Positions 1 through 8,912 of a stretch of DNA of 64,000 nt are shown one piece after another. Source of the DNA: Betaproteobacteria bacterium (GTDB taxonomy: Bacteria > Pseudomonadota > Gammaproteobacteria > Burkholderiales > SG8-39); contig JACPYS010000014.1 in assembly GCA_016195915.1 (NCBI GenBank), positions 62,001 to 126,000 of the forward strand, written 5' to 3'. The translations under genes and the position numbers were made by a program. A model generated the notes under the pieces. It searched no databases and was not told the origin of the DNA. It saw only the letters and a list, made by a program, of their open reading frames with translations. Position 1 is the first letter of the stretch; every line of letters begins with the position of its first letter.

Positions 1-1
1 C

Positions 2-541
2 CGCCGCGAGGAACGGACACGCGAGAACCGGCGCACGCTGGCGAAGCTGTCGGTCGTCGCGGTGGCGATGTTCGGCTTCGCCTTCGCGATGGTACCGTTC
101 TACGAGAAACTCTGCCAGGCGTTGGGCGTCAACAACTTCATCACCCCCGATACGGCCTACGTGAACACGCAGGTGGATCTCACGCGCAGCGTGACCATCG
201 AGCTGGACGCCAATACCCATGACCTGGCGTGGCGCTTCCGGCCGATGGTGCGGCACCTCACGGTGCATCCGGGTGAACTCGCGCAGGTCGAATACGAGAT
301 TGCCAACGTGCGCGAGACACCGGTCACCGCACAGGCCGTCCCCAGCTACGGCCCGCAGCGCGCCGGGCAGTATTTTCGCAAGCTGGAGTGCTTCTGCTTC
401 ACCCAGCAGACGCTGGCGGGCGGCGAAACGCGCAGGATGCCGGTGGTGTTCCTGATCGATCCCGCGCTGCCGGGGGATGTCAATACCATCACGCTGTCGT
501 ACACCTTTTTCGAGGTGCCCGGCGCAAAGGGGAAGTCGTGA
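2..541 (+). CDS. ctaG: Cytochrome c oxidase assembly protein CtaG (Cox11), 5'-truncated
   Basis: Cox11/CtaG delivers copper to the CuB site of oxidase subunit I from the periplasmic face of the membrane. The frame is open from the window edge, so the first few residues are missing. An Arg-rich cytoplasmic stretch leads into one membrane helix and VPFYEKLCQALG, then an immunoglobulin-like periplasmic domain with the copper-binding pair in KLECFCFTQQ and the typical MPVVFLIDPAL segment. The stop TGA overlaps the start of the next small gene by one base, which fits an operon running into ctaE. Identification is by family motifs and context. Confidence 0.95.
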   Translation, partial: RREERTRENRRTLAKLSVVAVAMFGFAFAMVPFYEKLCQALGVNNFITPDTAYVNTQVDLTRSVTIELDANTHDLAWRFRPMVRHLTVHPGELAQVEYEIANVRETPVTAQAVPSYGPQRAGQYFRKLECFCFTQQTLAGGETRRMPVVFLIDPALPGDVNTITLSYTFFEVPGAKGKS

Positions 542-723
542 TGGCGGGCCTCCTCGACACGCTGAAGACAGTGCTGTCGGGGATGCTCGGCGTGCGCCGC
601 AAGGCGGACCACGTTCGGGCGAGCGAGTCTCTCAACCCGGTGCACGTGATCATCACTGGAGTGGTCGTGGCAGTGCTGTTTGTATCCACGCTGGTCGCGA
701 TCGTCAGATTCGTGCTCGGCTGA
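541..723 (+). CDS. Small DUF2970-type membrane protein
   Basis: A 60-residue protein with an amphipathic N-terminal part (LLDTLKTVLSGMLGVRRK) and one C-terminal membrane helix. This is the pattern of the DUF2970 proteins that sit between ctaG and ctaE in betaproteobacteria. The ATG overlaps the ctaG stop (TGATG), so translation is probably coupled. No biochemical role is established. Position suggests a minor assembly or structural factor of the aa3 oxidase. Confidence 0.8.
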   Translation: MAGLLDTLKTVLSGMLGVRRKADHVRASESLNPVHVIITGVVVAVLFVSTLVAIVRFVLG

Positions 724-743
724 CAAAGGCAGGGAGAAAGGAC

Positions 744-1613
744 ATGGCGCAAACCGCATACAGCTCAACGCCGCAGCAGCACTACCACGTGCCGCAGCCG
801 ATGCCATGGCCGATCATGGGATCGGCGGCGCTGTTTCTGATGGCGCTCGGTGCGACGTTCGTGTTCAACGATTCGAGCGGCGGATGGATTTCGATCGCGT
901 TCGGATTCATGATCCTGCTGTACATGATGTTCCGCTGGTTCGGCGACGTCATCCGCGAGTCCGAGGGCGGCAAGTACGGTGCGCGGGAGGACCTGTCGTT
1001 CCGCTGGGGGATGAGCTGGTTCATTCTCTCCGAGGTGATGTTCTTCTTCGGGTTTTTCGGCGCCCTGTTCTGGGCGCGCGTAATGTCAGTGCCCGATCTT
1101 TCCAGCCTGCTGCATAACGAGATGCTGTGGCCGGGCTTCAAGGACCTGTGGCCTTCGGCCGGACCGGGTTTTGCCGAGAAGTTCACGCCGATGGGCGCGT
1201 GGGGCGTCCCGGCGATCAACACGCTGCTGTTGCTGAGTTCCGGGATTACCCTCACCTACGCGCACTGGGGACTGGTCAACAACCAGCGCGGGAAGCTCAA
1301 CCTGTTCCTGTTCCTCACCATCGTGCTGGGCGCAACCTTTCTCGGATTCCAGATCTACGAGTACGGGCATGCCTATTCGGAGCTCAACCTCAAGCTGACG
1401 ACCGGGGTGTACGGCTCGACCTTCTTCATGCTGACCGGCTTCCACGGCTTTCACGTGAGCTTGGGCGCGATCATGCTGACGGTGATCCTGATCCGATGCC
1501 TGTCGGGACACTTCAAGTCCGACCACCATTTCGCGTTCGAGGCGGTGGCCTGGTACTGGCACTTCGTCGACGTGGTCTGGCTGCTGCTGTTCGTCGTGGT
1601 GTACTGGCTGTAA
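744..1613 (+). CDS. ctaE: Cytochrome c oxidase subunit III
   Basis: A 289-residue multi-helix membrane protein, subunit III of an aa3-type oxidase. The ATG at 744 follows a strong ribosome site (AGGGAGAAAGGA). Family features seen are RWGMSWFILSEVMFFFGFFGALFWAR, the ITLTYAHWGL segment, FYMLTGFHGFHVSLG-like helix residues and the C-terminal AWYWHFVDVVWLLLFVVVYWL-type end. Subunit III stabilises subunit I and the proton-uptake path. It is the last structural subunit of the first oxidase operon; the genes for subunits I and II must lie left of the window. Confidence 0.97.
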   Translation: MAQTAYSSTPQQHYHVPQPMPWPIMGSAALFLMALGATFVFNDSSGGWISIAFGFMILLYMMFRWFGDVIRESEGGKYGAREDLSFRWGMSWFILSEVMFFFGFFGALFWARVMSVPDLSSLLHNEMLWPGFKDLWPSAGPGFAEKFTPMGAWGVPAINTLLLLSSGITLTYAHWGLVNNQRGKLNLFLFLTIVLGATFLGFQIYEYGHAYSELNLKLTTGVYGSTFFMLTGFHGFHVSLGAIMLTVILIRCLSGHFKSDHHFAFEAVAWYWHFVDVVWLLLFVVVYWL

Positions 1614-1699
1614 CGCCGGCGCAACGGGGATGCTGCGCAACAGAGCAGCCGGGTCGTGGCGCTCCGCACCCAAGCCCCGACACCGTGCCGGTTTTCCGG

Positions 1700-1894
1700 C
1701 TAGAGTTTTCCGGGGATGAAGCCGAAGTGAAGGCCGGCCATCAGGAATATGAACAGCGCGATCGACAACGCGACGCGCAGCGCAAGCGCCTTCACGGCGC
1801 GCTTGGAGCTGCTGCGGTCGCGGAAAACGAACACCAGCGCGGAAGCCAGGCTCGCGAGAATCAGGGCGATCAGGACGTAGACGACAATGCGCAC
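1700..1894 (-). CDS. Twin-transmembrane DUF2909-type protein
   Basis: A 64-residue protein of two membrane helices separated by a basic loop (RDRSSSKRAVKALALR). It has the length and layout of DUF2909 proteins, which are regularly found beside surf1 in betaproteobacteria. It is encoded against the oxidase operon, converging with ctaE. Function is unknown. It is real rather than a chance frame because of its hydrophobic pattern and conserved position. Confidence 0.75.
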   Translation of the reverse strand: MRIVVYVLIALILASLASALVFVFRDRSSSKRAVKALALRVALSIALFIFLMAGLHFGFIPGKL

Positions 1895-1965
1895 GCGGTG
1901 GTGCTGCGGAAAGTGACCGGGCAGTGTAGCCGATGTCGTCGTGCGTCTCTGGCGACGCGGGCGGC

Positions 1966-2676
1966 ATGAGAATCGGGCCGCTCGCGTTTACCTGGTGGAC
2001 AGCCGCGGTTTCGGCTGCGCTGTGCACGATCGGAATTGCGCTGGGTGACTGGCAGTCCGGTCGGGCCGCGGAAAAGCGCGAGATCTCCGAGCGGCTTGCA
2101 GGCTACGAGCGCGTGCCCGCGATGCAGCTGGATGCACGGCCGGTTGCGCCAGAGAACACTGTCTGGCGCAAGGTGGAGGCGCACGGCGAATTCGACGCTC
2201 AACGCACGCTGTTCCTCGCCAACAGGCTCTACCGCGGGCAATCCGGGTATTACGTCGTGACCCCATTGCGAATCGACGACGGCGACCGATACGTACTCGT
2301 GCTGCGCGGCTGGCTAGCGGCGCGGAATGCTCCCCCGGCGATCGGTGCATCCGCCGGGACGCGCGTGGTTCAGGGGCTGGCGGTGCCTCGAGCGCCGCGC
2401 GCATACGAGACCGGGAGCGCGCCGCCCGGCGACCGGGTGCGGCAGAACATCGATCTCGCCGCGTTCGAGGCTGAGAGCGGGCTTGCCCTGCATCCGTTTC
2501 TCATCGAACAACGCGGTGTCAGTGACGAGGGCCTGATACAAGACTGGCCTGCGCGCGACGCACTGCTCGAGCAGCACCGCATTTACGCCGGGCAGTGGTA
2601 TGCGCTTGCCGCACTTTCGATCGTCATCTTCTTGGTGCTCAGCTTCAGGCATGGACGCCGACCGGCAGACGCCTGA
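1966..2676 (+). CDS. SURF1 family oxidase assembly protein
   Basis: A 236-residue protein with one helix at each end flanking a periplasmic domain, the SURF1 topology. Motifs are GDWQSGRAAEK after the first helix, the QSGYYVVTPL strand, VLRGWL and the C-terminal HRIYAGQWYALAALSIVIFL helix. SURF1 proteins assist heme a insertion into subunit I. The ATG at 1966 gives the standard short N-terminus; an upstream in-frame ATG at 1933 would add eleven unlikely residues. The end overlaps the next gene by 26 bases. Confidence 0.93.
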   Translation: MRIGPLAFTWWTAAVSAALCTIGIALGDWQSGRAAEKREISERLAGYERVPAMQLDARPVAPENTVWRKVEAHGEFDAQRTLFLANRLYRGQSGYYVVTPLRIDDGDRYVLVLRGWLAARNAPPAIGASAGTRVVQGLAVPRAPRAYETGSAPPGDRVRQNIDLAAFEAESGLALHPFLIEQRGVSDEGLIQDWPARDALLEQHRIYAGQWYALAALSIVIFLVLSFRHGRRPADA

Positions 2677-3220
2677 CGCGGCGCGCGCGCGCCGTCTCGG
2701 CCGCATCAAGCTGCTCGCCTTGGCTGCGTTTTTCATGCTGCCCGTCGGTGCCGGGTACCTCGCCTACTCCTGGTGGACGCCGGAGCAGGGATCCAATTAC
2801 GGCGAGCTGCTTTCACCTCACTCGCTCAACGACGCGACCATCGCGGCGCTGAATGGCAAGTGGGTGCTGGTGCAGTTCGACTCGGGCGCGTGCGATGCCG
2901 ATTGCGAGCGCAAGCACTACTTCATCCGTCAGGTCCGCAAGGCGCAGGGCAAGGACCAGTACCGGGTCGAGCGCCTGTGGCTGGTAACGGACGCGGCCGC
3001 GCCGAGCGATAGGCTGCTGGAGGCGATCTCGGGCACCCGCATCGAACGGACTGCTTCACGCTCGATCGCTCAGCAGTTTCCGGCGCCGGGCGCGCTGGTC
3101 AACCACATCTACGTGGTCGACCCGCTGGGCAACCTGATGATGCGCTTTCCGCGCGACCCGGATCCGGAACAGATGATCAAGGATCTTCAGCGCCTGCTCA
3201 AGACGTCGCGCATCGGCTGA
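2651..3220 (+). CDS. Sco-like membrane-anchored thioredoxin-fold protein
   Basis: A 189-residue protein with a short cytoplasmic tail, one membrane helix and a periplasmic thioredoxin-like domain. Cys81 and Cys85 (CDADC) and His152 (NHIYVVDPLGN) reproduce the CxxxC plus distant His copper ligands of Sco proteins, although overall similarity to Sco is weak. Homologues lie between surf1 and ctaA in many betaproteobacteria and are assumed to act in CuA assembly. The ATG at 2651 lies inside surf1, implying coupled translation. Confidence 0.82.
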   Translation: MDADRQTPDAARARRLGRIKLLALAAFFMLPVGAGYLAYSWWTPEQGSNYGELLSPHSLNDATIAALNGKWVLVQFDSGACDADCERKHYFIRQVRKAQGKDQYRVERLWLVTDAAAPSDRLLEAISGTRIERTASRSIAQQFPAPGALVNHIYVVDPLGNLMMRFPRDPDPEQMIKDLQRLLKTSRIG

Positions 3221-3321
3221 TCTCCGGCGGCGGCGCTTGCTGCCAGTCCAGGCCTTGACTTCCGCTCGCAGTCGGTCAAGACTGGAAGCGGCCGGTGATT
3301 CGGCGCCGGCAGGGAGATCGC

Positions 3322-3834
3322 ATGAGAAGGCGCCTGTACTTCGTGCTGCCGGACCTCGGCAGTGCCATCCGGACCGCCAACGATCTGCTGCTCGCGCGCG
3401 TCGAGGACCGGTATATGCATTTCCTCGCGCAGCGCGGCATGTCGCTCGGCAAACTGCACGAAGCGAGTTACTACCAGAAATCAGACCTGCGGCACAGCAT
3501 GCAAATCGGTTTCATGATCGGTGGCTGCGCCGGTTTCCTGATCGGCATCTACATCTACATGACGCCGCCGGAGGGCGTGAATCTGCAGCTCGTCACCATC
3601 CTGATCGCGACCGTGGTCGGTGCTCTGTTTGGCGCGTGGGCGGCGAGCATGATCGGCATTTCCACGCCGAACACCGCGCTCAAGCGCTTCGAGGCCGAGA
3701 TCGGGCAGGGGCGCGTGCTGCTGATGGTCGACGTGCCCAAGGACAGGGTCGAGGAAATCCAGGATTTGGTGCATCGCAACCACCCGGAAGCCAGTGACCA
3801 CGGCCTGGAACCGACGATCCCCGCATTCCCCTAG
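3322..3834 (+). CDS. Conserved membrane protein, DUF1269-like
   Basis: A 170-residue protein with a soluble N-terminal part starting MRRRLYFVLPD, two closely spaced Gly-rich helices at about residues 58-105, and a C-terminal VLLMVDVPKDRVEEIQDLVHRNHPEA segment. This layout resembles DUF1269 or general-stress membrane proteins. The start is set by AGGGAG eight bases upstream of the ATG. It occupies the place where ctaA (heme A synthase) usually sits. Function is unknown and an oxidase role is not shown. Confidence 0.7.
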   Translation: MRRRLYFVLPDLGSAIRTANDLLLARVEDRYMHFLAQRGMSLGKLHEASYYQKSDLRHSMQIGFMIGGCAGFLIGIYIYMTPPEGVNLQLVTILIATVVGALFGAWAASMIGISTPNTALKRFEAEIGQGRVLLMVDVPKDRVEEIQDLVHRNHPEASDHGLEPTIPAFP

Positions 3835-3964
3835 CGTTCGCTGCGACCGCCGCGGAGGCATGCTCGTCAGGCTCATGCCATGTTGGATAAGACTCAGGCA
3901 TGCGCCGATGATAAACTTCGGGCCCACACCAGCCTGATCGCCGCGCCGGCGACGCATCGCACCC

Positions 3965-4876
3965 ATGTCCGTTGGGCTCCACCCGAGTCATAGCGCTGCG
4001 CGACCCCGCCTCCTGATACGCAGGATGCGGGCGTTCTACTCGCTGACCAAGCCGCGGGTGGTATCGTTGATCGTTTTCACCGCAGTGATCGGCATGTTCC
4101 TCGCCACGCCGGGCATGGTTCCGGTGCAGATCCTGCTCGTTGCAACGCTGGGAATAGCCTTGGTGGCGGGCGCGGCGGCTGCCGTGAACTGCCTGGTCGA
4201 GCAGAAGATCGACGCGGTCATGCAGCGCACGCGTGCGCGGCCTTTGCCGCGCGGCGAGCTGTCGTCGCTCCAGACCCTGCTGTTCGCGGGCATGTTGGGC
4301 GGCCTCGGTCTTTGGGTGCTGGTGCATTTCGTAAACCCGCTCACGATGTGGCTCACGCTCGCCACGTTCGTCGGCTACGCAATCGTCTATACGGTGATCC
4401 TGAAACCGATGACCCCGCAGAACATCGTCATCGGCGGGGCTTCGGGCGCGATGCCGCCCGTGCTCGGCTGGGCGGCGGTAACGGGCGAGGTGACGACCGA
4501 GGCGCTGCTGCTGTTCCTGATCATCTACGCCTGGACGCCGCCGCATTTCTGGGCGCTGGCGCTGTACCGGACCGAGGAGTACGCGAAGGCCGGTCTGCCG
4601 ATGCTGCCGGTCACTCATGGCAAGCGCTACACCCAACTGCAGGTGCTGCTCTACACGCTGATCCTGTTTGGCGTGTCGCTGCTGCCCTTCGCGATCCGCA
4701 TGAGCGGCTGGCTGTATCTTGCCGCGGCCTGCTTGCTCGGTGCGATTTACATCGGCCACGCGATCGCGTTGTACGCGCGCTACAGCGACCGCCTCGCCCA
4801 GCGCGCTTTCCGTTATTCGATTGTCTATCTCGCGCTGCTGTTCGCGGCGCTGCTGATCGACCACTACCTGCTGTGA
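3965..4876 (+). CDS. ctaB: Protoheme IX farnesyltransferase (heme O synthase)
   Basis: A UbiA-superfamily membrane prenyltransferase that converts heme B to heme O with farnesyl diphosphate. Seen are the [19 protein letters not shown] first helix, the substrate/Mg motif [20 protein letters not shown] and [15 protein letters not shown]. At 303 residues the length is normal. An alternative start at 4025 would remove 20 residues and begin at [12 protein letters not shown], closer to some homologues. This is the last gene of the first oxidase block; its usual partner ctaA is not in the window. Confidence 0.95.
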   Translation: MSVGLHPSHSAARPRLLIRRMRAFYSLTKPRVVSLIVFTAVIGMFLATPGMVPVQILLVATLGIALVAGAAAAVNCLVEQKIDAVMQRTRARPLPRGELSSLQTLLFAGMLGGLGLWVLVHFVNPLTMWLTLATFVGYAIVYTVILKPMTPQNIVIGGASGAMPPVLGWAAVTGEVTTEALLLFLIIYAWTPPHFWALALYRTEEYAKAGLPMLPVTHGKRYTQLQVLLYTLILFGVSLLPFAIRMSGWLYLAAACLLGAIYIGHAIALYARYSDRLAQRAFRYSIVYLALLFAALLIDHYLL

Positions 4877-4905
4877 CTCGCGCTGCGAGCCGGCAATCCG
4901 CGTCT

Positions 4906-4961
4906 GATTGAATCCGTGCCGGATTGAATCCGGTTTCACGCAGGCGTGAATTTGATATCAT
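4906..4961 (+). promoter_or_regulatory. Candidate promoter/operator of second oxidase operon
   Basis: The 160-bp gap before the second oxidase operon carries a direct repeat GATTGAATCCG at 4906-4916 and 4922-4932. It also has a perfect 7-bp inverted repeat TTCACGC-AG-GCGTGAA at 4935-4950, and TATCAT at 4956-4961, which resembles a -10 box, with TTTCAC 16 bp upstream. Direct repeats upstream plus a palindrome overlapping the core promoter look like activator and repressor sites. The regulator is unknown. Confidence 0.45.
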
Positions 4962-5036
4962 TGTTGCCTGGTACGCTGCCTGTAATGCTTCACCCGTGCT
5001 GTCCAACCGAGTCGTGCTTGGGAGCTGAATCCCCCG

Positions 5037-6392
5037 ATGCCTATAGCGATTGCATTGATATTGTTGGTCCTCGGCTCGGTCCTTTTTCACTTGCTGAGCC
5101 CGTGGTATTTCACGCCGATCGCCTCCAATTGGGGCACGATCGACGACACGATCAGCCTCACGTTCTGGGTCACGGGATTTGTGTTCGTCGCCGTCAATTT
5201 ATTCATGGCTTATTGCGTGATCCGCTACCGTCAGCGCAAGGGGAGCCGGGCGGCGTACGAACCCGAGAACAAGAAGCTGGAATGGTGGCTCACCGGACTG
5301 ACCGCAGCGGGCGTCGTCGCCATGCTGGCCCCCGGCTTGTTGGTATGGGCGAAGTTCGTCGATGTCCCGAAAGACGCGGCGGTGGTTGAGGCCGTGGGCA
5401 AGCAGTGGCATTGGAGCTATCGCTTCCCCGGGGCGGACGGCAAGCTCGGCACCGTCGATGCGCGGTACGTCGGCGATAAGAATCCGTTTGGCATCAATCC
5501 CGACGATCCCAACGGACAGGATGACATCTTGGTAGCAAGCCCAGAGGTACATCTCCCCATCGGCAAGCCAGTCAAGGTGCTGCTCCGTTCTATAGACGTC
5601 CTGCACGACTTCACTGTGGCACAGTTCCGGGTCAAGATGGATCTGGTGCCGGGCTTGGTTACCTATATTTGGTTCGCCCCCACCCGAACCGGGAAATTCG
5701 ACCTCCTCTGCGAAGAGTTATGCGGTATCGGGCACTTCGTCATGCGTGGCAGCGTCGTGGTGGAGGAAGAGACCGCGTTTAAGGCGTGGTTGGGCAACTA
5801 CCCGACGTTCGCGCAAACCTCGGCTCGGGCAGCCGGCGATGCTGCCGCAGGCAAACCACTCTATGCAGTGTGTGCTGCCTGTCATGGCTCGCAAGCGGAG
5901 GGCAATCCTGCGCTGCATGCGCCGAAATTGAGCGGGCAAGGAGACTGGTACTTGAAACGGCAATTGAAATCGTACAAGCAAGGTGCGCGGGGCACACACG
6001 ACAAGGATGTGTTCGGAAAGATGATGGCGCCGATGGCGGCGACGCTGGCCGATGACACCGCCATCGATAATGTCAGCGCTTATATCAAGACGCTGCCGGA
6101 TCATCCTGCCCCGGCCACGGTAACGGGGAATGCGAACAACGGTCGAAAGCGTTATGTGATCTGTGGAGCCTGCCACGGTCCTGATGGGCGGGGCGTACAG
6201 CAGATGAATGCCCCCGGGCTGAAGGGCATGAGTGATTGGTATCTGGTCACTCAATTGAAAAATTTCAAACAGGGTATTCGCGGCGCCCATCCGCAAGACA
6301 TGTACGGATCCCAGATGGCATTGATGGCCGCAATTCTGAGCGACGACCAGGCAATCGATGACCTAGTTGCCTACGTCAATACCTTCAAATGA
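5037..6392 (+). CDS. coxB: Cytochrome c oxidase subunit II fused to two cytochrome c domains
   Basis: A 451-residue protein. Residues about 1-100 form the two membrane helices of subunit II. The cupredoxin domain carries the CuA ligands His190, Cys225, Cys229, His233 and Met236 (CEELCGIGHFVM). Two class I cytochrome c domains follow, with heme sites CAACH at 279-283 and CGACH at 376-380, each with a later GDWYLKRQLK or SDWYLVTQLK segment. One fused heme domain is common in caa3 oxidases, and two is a less usual form. It would carry electrons from a soluble donor to CuA. It is the first gene of a cox operon with coxA, two subunit III genes and subunit IV. Confidence 0.95.
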   Translation: MPIAIALILLVLGSVLFHLLSPWYFTPIASNWGTIDDTISLTFWVTGFVFVAVNLFMAYCVIRYRQRKGSRAAYEPENKKLEWWLTGLTAAGVVAMLAPGLLVWAKFVDVPKDAAVVEAVGKQWHWSYRFPGADGKLGTVDARYVGDKNPFGINPDDPNGQDDILVASPEVHLPIGKPVKVLLRSIDVLHDFTVAQFRVKMDLVPGLVTYIWFAPTRTGKFDLLCEELCGIGHFVMRGSVVVEEETAFKAWLGNYPTFAQTSARAAGDAAAGKPLYAVCAACHGSQAEGNPALHAPKLSGQGDWYLKRQLKSYKQGARGTHDKDVFGKMMAPMAATLADDTAIDNVSAYIKTLPDHPAPATVTGNANNGRKRYVICGACHGPDGRGVQQMNAPGLKGMSDWYLVTQLKNFKQGIRGAHPQDMYGSQMALMAAILSDDQAIDDLVAYVNTFK

Positions 6393-6396
6393 TGAA

Positions 6397-6413
6397 GCTC
6401 GAACGAATCGAGC
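6397..6413. other. Stem-loop between subunit II and subunit I genes
   Basis: A 6-bp perfect inverted repeat, GCTCGA-ACGAA-TCGAGC, lies five bases after the subunit II stop and before the strong ribosome site of subunit I. There is no T-tract, so it is not an obvious terminator. It could stabilise or process the polycistronic message. It may also be chance. Confidence 0.3.
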
Positions 6414-6444
6414 ATGATCAAGAGTTAGCGAGGAGGAGATTTTG

Positions 6445-8220
6445 ATGGACTACGTCGCACATGACGCATCGGCTTATGCCCCGCCTGCCGAAGTCGAAGA
6501 GATGGAGCTCTACCATCCGAAAACTTTCGTCGGTAAGTACATCTGGAGCCAGGACGCCAAGATCATCGCCGTCCAGTACGCGGTCACTGCGATCGGGATC
6601 GGCCTGGTGGCGTTGGTGTTGTCGTGGTTGATGCGGCTGCAGCTGGCGTTCCCAAACAGTTTCTCGTTTATCGATCCGAGCAACTACCTTCAGTTTGTCA
6701 CCCAGCACGGCATGATCATGGTCATCTACCTGCTCACGGCGTTGTTCCTGGGAGGGTTTGGCAACTACCTCATCCCGCTGATGGTCGGCGCCCGCGATAT
6801 GGTTTTCCCCTATGTCAACATGGTGAGTTACTGGGTCTATCTATCCGCTGTGCTGTTGCTGATCGCGAGTTTCTTCGTGCCGGGCGGACCGACCGGCGCG
6901 GGCTGGACCCTGTACCCGCCCCAGGCAATCCTCCAGGGCACCCCGGGGGCGACCTGGGGCATTATTTTGATGCTCGTTTCCCTGGCTCTCTTCATCGTTG
7001 GATTCACCATGGGCGGTTTGAACTATGTGGTGACGGTGTTGCAGGCGCGCACGCGAGGAATGACGCTGATGCGAATGCCCTTGACGATATGGGGCATTTT
7101 TACGGCCACCATCCTGGCGCTGTTGGCCTTTCCCGCGTTGTTGGTCAGCGCCATCATGATGCTGTTGGACGCGACGCTGGGCACGAGTTTCTTCATGCCC
7201 GCCATCGTCTCGATGGGACAACAAGGTGGCCACGCGGGAGGCAGTCCGGTGTTGTTTCAACACCTGTTCTGGTTCTTCGGCCATCCCGAGGTCTACATCG
7301 TCGCCCTGCCGGCCTTCGGCATCGTCTCGGACCTGATCAGCGTGCATGCGAGAAAAAACATCTTCGGCTATCGGATGATGGTGTGGGCGATCGTGGCCAT
7401 CGGCGGCCTGAGCTTCGTGGTGTGGGCGCACCACATGTACGTCAGCGGCATGAACCCGTACTTCGGTTTCTTTTTCGCCACCACCACACTGATCATCGCA
7501 GTCCCCACGGCCATCAAAGTCTACAACTGGATCCTGACCCTGTGGCACGGCAACATTCGCCTCACGGTGCCGATGATGTTTGCCATCGGGTTCATCTTCA
7601 CGTTCATAAACGGCGGGTTGACGGGCCTGTTCCTCGGTAACGTGACCGTGGACGTTCCGCTTTCCGACACCATGTTCGTGGTCGCGCACTTCCATATGGT
7701 GATGGCCATTGCGCCCATCCTGGTGGTGTTCGGGGCGATCTACCACTGGTACCCCAAGATCACCGGGCGCATGCTGAACGATAGCCTGGGCAAGATTCAC
7801 TTCTGGGTCACCTTCGTCGGGAGCTATGCCATCTACTACCCCATGCATTACCTGGGCTTTGCGGGCGTGCCGCGCCGGTATTATGCGATTGAAGGCACGA
7901 ACTTCATACCCGAATCGGCACAGTCCTTGAACGTCGCGATCACCGTCGCCGCGCTGATCGTGGGCGCCTTCCAAGTAGTGTTTTTGTATAATCTGCTGTG
8001 GAGCTATTTCAGGGGCAAACCATCGGGTGGCAACCCCTGGAACGCGACCACGCTGGAGTGGCAAACCCCCGACACCCCGCCAAAGCACGGCAACTTTGGC
8101 GCGACGTTGCCGGTGGTCTATCGCTGGGCGTACGACTACAGCGTGCCGGGCGCCGAACAGGACTTCATACCGCAGAACGTCCCGCCGGGAGAGGTCACCC
8201 GCAGTAGCGCCAGGACCTAG
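6445..8220 (+). CDS. coxA: Cytochrome c oxidase subunit I (second oxidase)
   Basis: The 591-residue catalytic subunit of a heme-copper oxidase. Heme and copper ligands are visible: His88 (TQHGM), the GHPEVYI helix with His280, Glu282 and the cross-linked Tyr284, His329-His330 for CuB, and His415 and His417 (AHFHM) for the hemes. Glu in GHPEV and ARDMVFPYVN mark an A1-type enzyme with D-channel residues. The ATG at 6445 is preceded by AGGAGGAG at 6431-6438. Base composition looks less GC-rich than the flanking genes. It forms an operon with the subunit II gene and the following subunit III and IV genes. Confidence 0.97.
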   Translation: MDYVAHDASAYAPPAEVEEMELYHPKTFVGKYIWSQDAKIIAVQYAVTAIGIGLVALVLSWLMRLQLAFPNSFSFIDPSNYLQFVTQHGMIMVIYLLTALFLGGFGNYLIPLMVGARDMVFPYVNMVSYWVYLSAVLLLIASFFVPGGPTGAGWTLYPPQAILQGTPGATWGIILMLVSLALFIVGFTMGGLNYVVTVLQARTRGMTLMRMPLTIWGIFTATILALLAFPALLVSAIMMLLDATLGTSFFMPAIVSMGQQGGHAGGSPVLFQHLFWFFGHPEVYIVALPAFGIVSDLISVHARKNIFGYRMMVWAIVAIGGLSFVVWAHHMYVSGMNPYFGFFFATTTLIIAVPTAIKVYNWILTLWHGNIRLTVPMMFAIGFIFTFINGGLTGLFLGNVTVDVPLSDTMFVVAHFHMVMAIAPILVVFGAIYHWYPKITGRMLNDSLGKIHFWVTFVGSYAIYYPMHYLGFAGVPRRYYAIEGTNFIPESAQSLNVAITVAALIVGAFQVVFLYNLLWSYFRGKPSGGNPWNATTLEWQTPDTPPKHGNFGATLPVVYRWAYDYSVPGAEQDFIPQNVPPGEVTRSSART

Positions 8221-8240
8221 GCGCCCAGGAATCCCGCGCC

Positions 8241-8897
8241 GTGAGCATGTTCCATCAGTTGATGGTCAAGCCCTGGGTGACGGACCAGGGGAAGATCGAT
8301 GACCTTTACGCTGGAGGCGCATCTTCCGGGCTTGCGAAGAAACTCGCGCTGAAGGTATTTCTTGCAGTAGTCGCGGTCCTGTTCATGCTTCTGGTTATCG
8401 CCTATGGGGGCCGGATGGCGTATGAGGACTGGCGTCCCGCGCCTCAACTCAGGCTGTTATGGGCGAATACGTTTGTGCTGATATTGAGTAGTGTCGCCTT
8501 GCAATGGGCGCAGTATTCAGTACGGCGCGGGCAGATGGACGCCATGCGAGTCGGCCTGCTTGCCGCCGGCGCTTTCACCGTTGTTTTTCTGTTCGGGCAG
8601 GTCTTGGCCTGGCGGCAACTGGGTGCGATGGTTTATTTTGACGTAACGAATCCTGCAATCGGGTTTTTTTATCTGATCACGGGAGTGCATGGGCTGCATC
8701 TGATGGGCGGTTTGGTGGCTTGGGGCAGGACCGTTGCCAAAGTGTGGGGCGATTTTGACGTGACGAAGATCAGGCAGAGCGTGGAGTTGTGTACCGTTTA
8801 CTGGCACTTTCTGCTGCTGGTTTGGCTGGTCCTTTTTGGTCTGCTGTTTACGGGGAATAATCTGGACCTTTTATTGAAGCTCTGTGGGATTAGGTAG
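8241..8897 (+). CDS. Cytochrome c oxidase subunit III-like protein (first copy)
   Basis: A 218-residue protein with about five membrane helices and subunit III hallmarks: YDVTNPAIGFFYLITGVHGLHLMGG-like residues and VYWHFLLLVWLVLF near the end. It appears to be a divergent subunit III that coexists with the next gene, as in coxO/coxP-type operons of alternative oxidases. The start is GTG at 8241, with AGGA eleven bases upstream; ATG at 8247 is the alternative. Whether it replaces a helix pair or forms a paralogous subunit cannot be judged by eye. Confidence 0.85.
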   Translation: MSMFHQLMVKPWVTDQGKIDDLYAGGASSGLAKKLALKVFLAVVAVLFMLLVIAYGGRMAYEDWRPAPQLRLLWANTFVLILSSVALQWAQYSVRRGQMDAMRVGLLAAGAFTVVFLFGQVLAWRQLGAMVYFDVTNPAIGFFYLITGVHGLHLMGGLVAWGRTVAKVWGDFDVTKIRQSVELCTVYWHFLLLVWLVLFGLLFTGNNLDLLLKLCGIR

Positions 8898-8912
8898 ACA
8901 GGCCCAAAGCAC

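Noticed and set aside
3680-4939. Long minus-strand frame opposite ctaB
   Set aside because: It is rich in Arg, His and Gln with no domain, and is fully antisense to the clear membrane protein CtaB.
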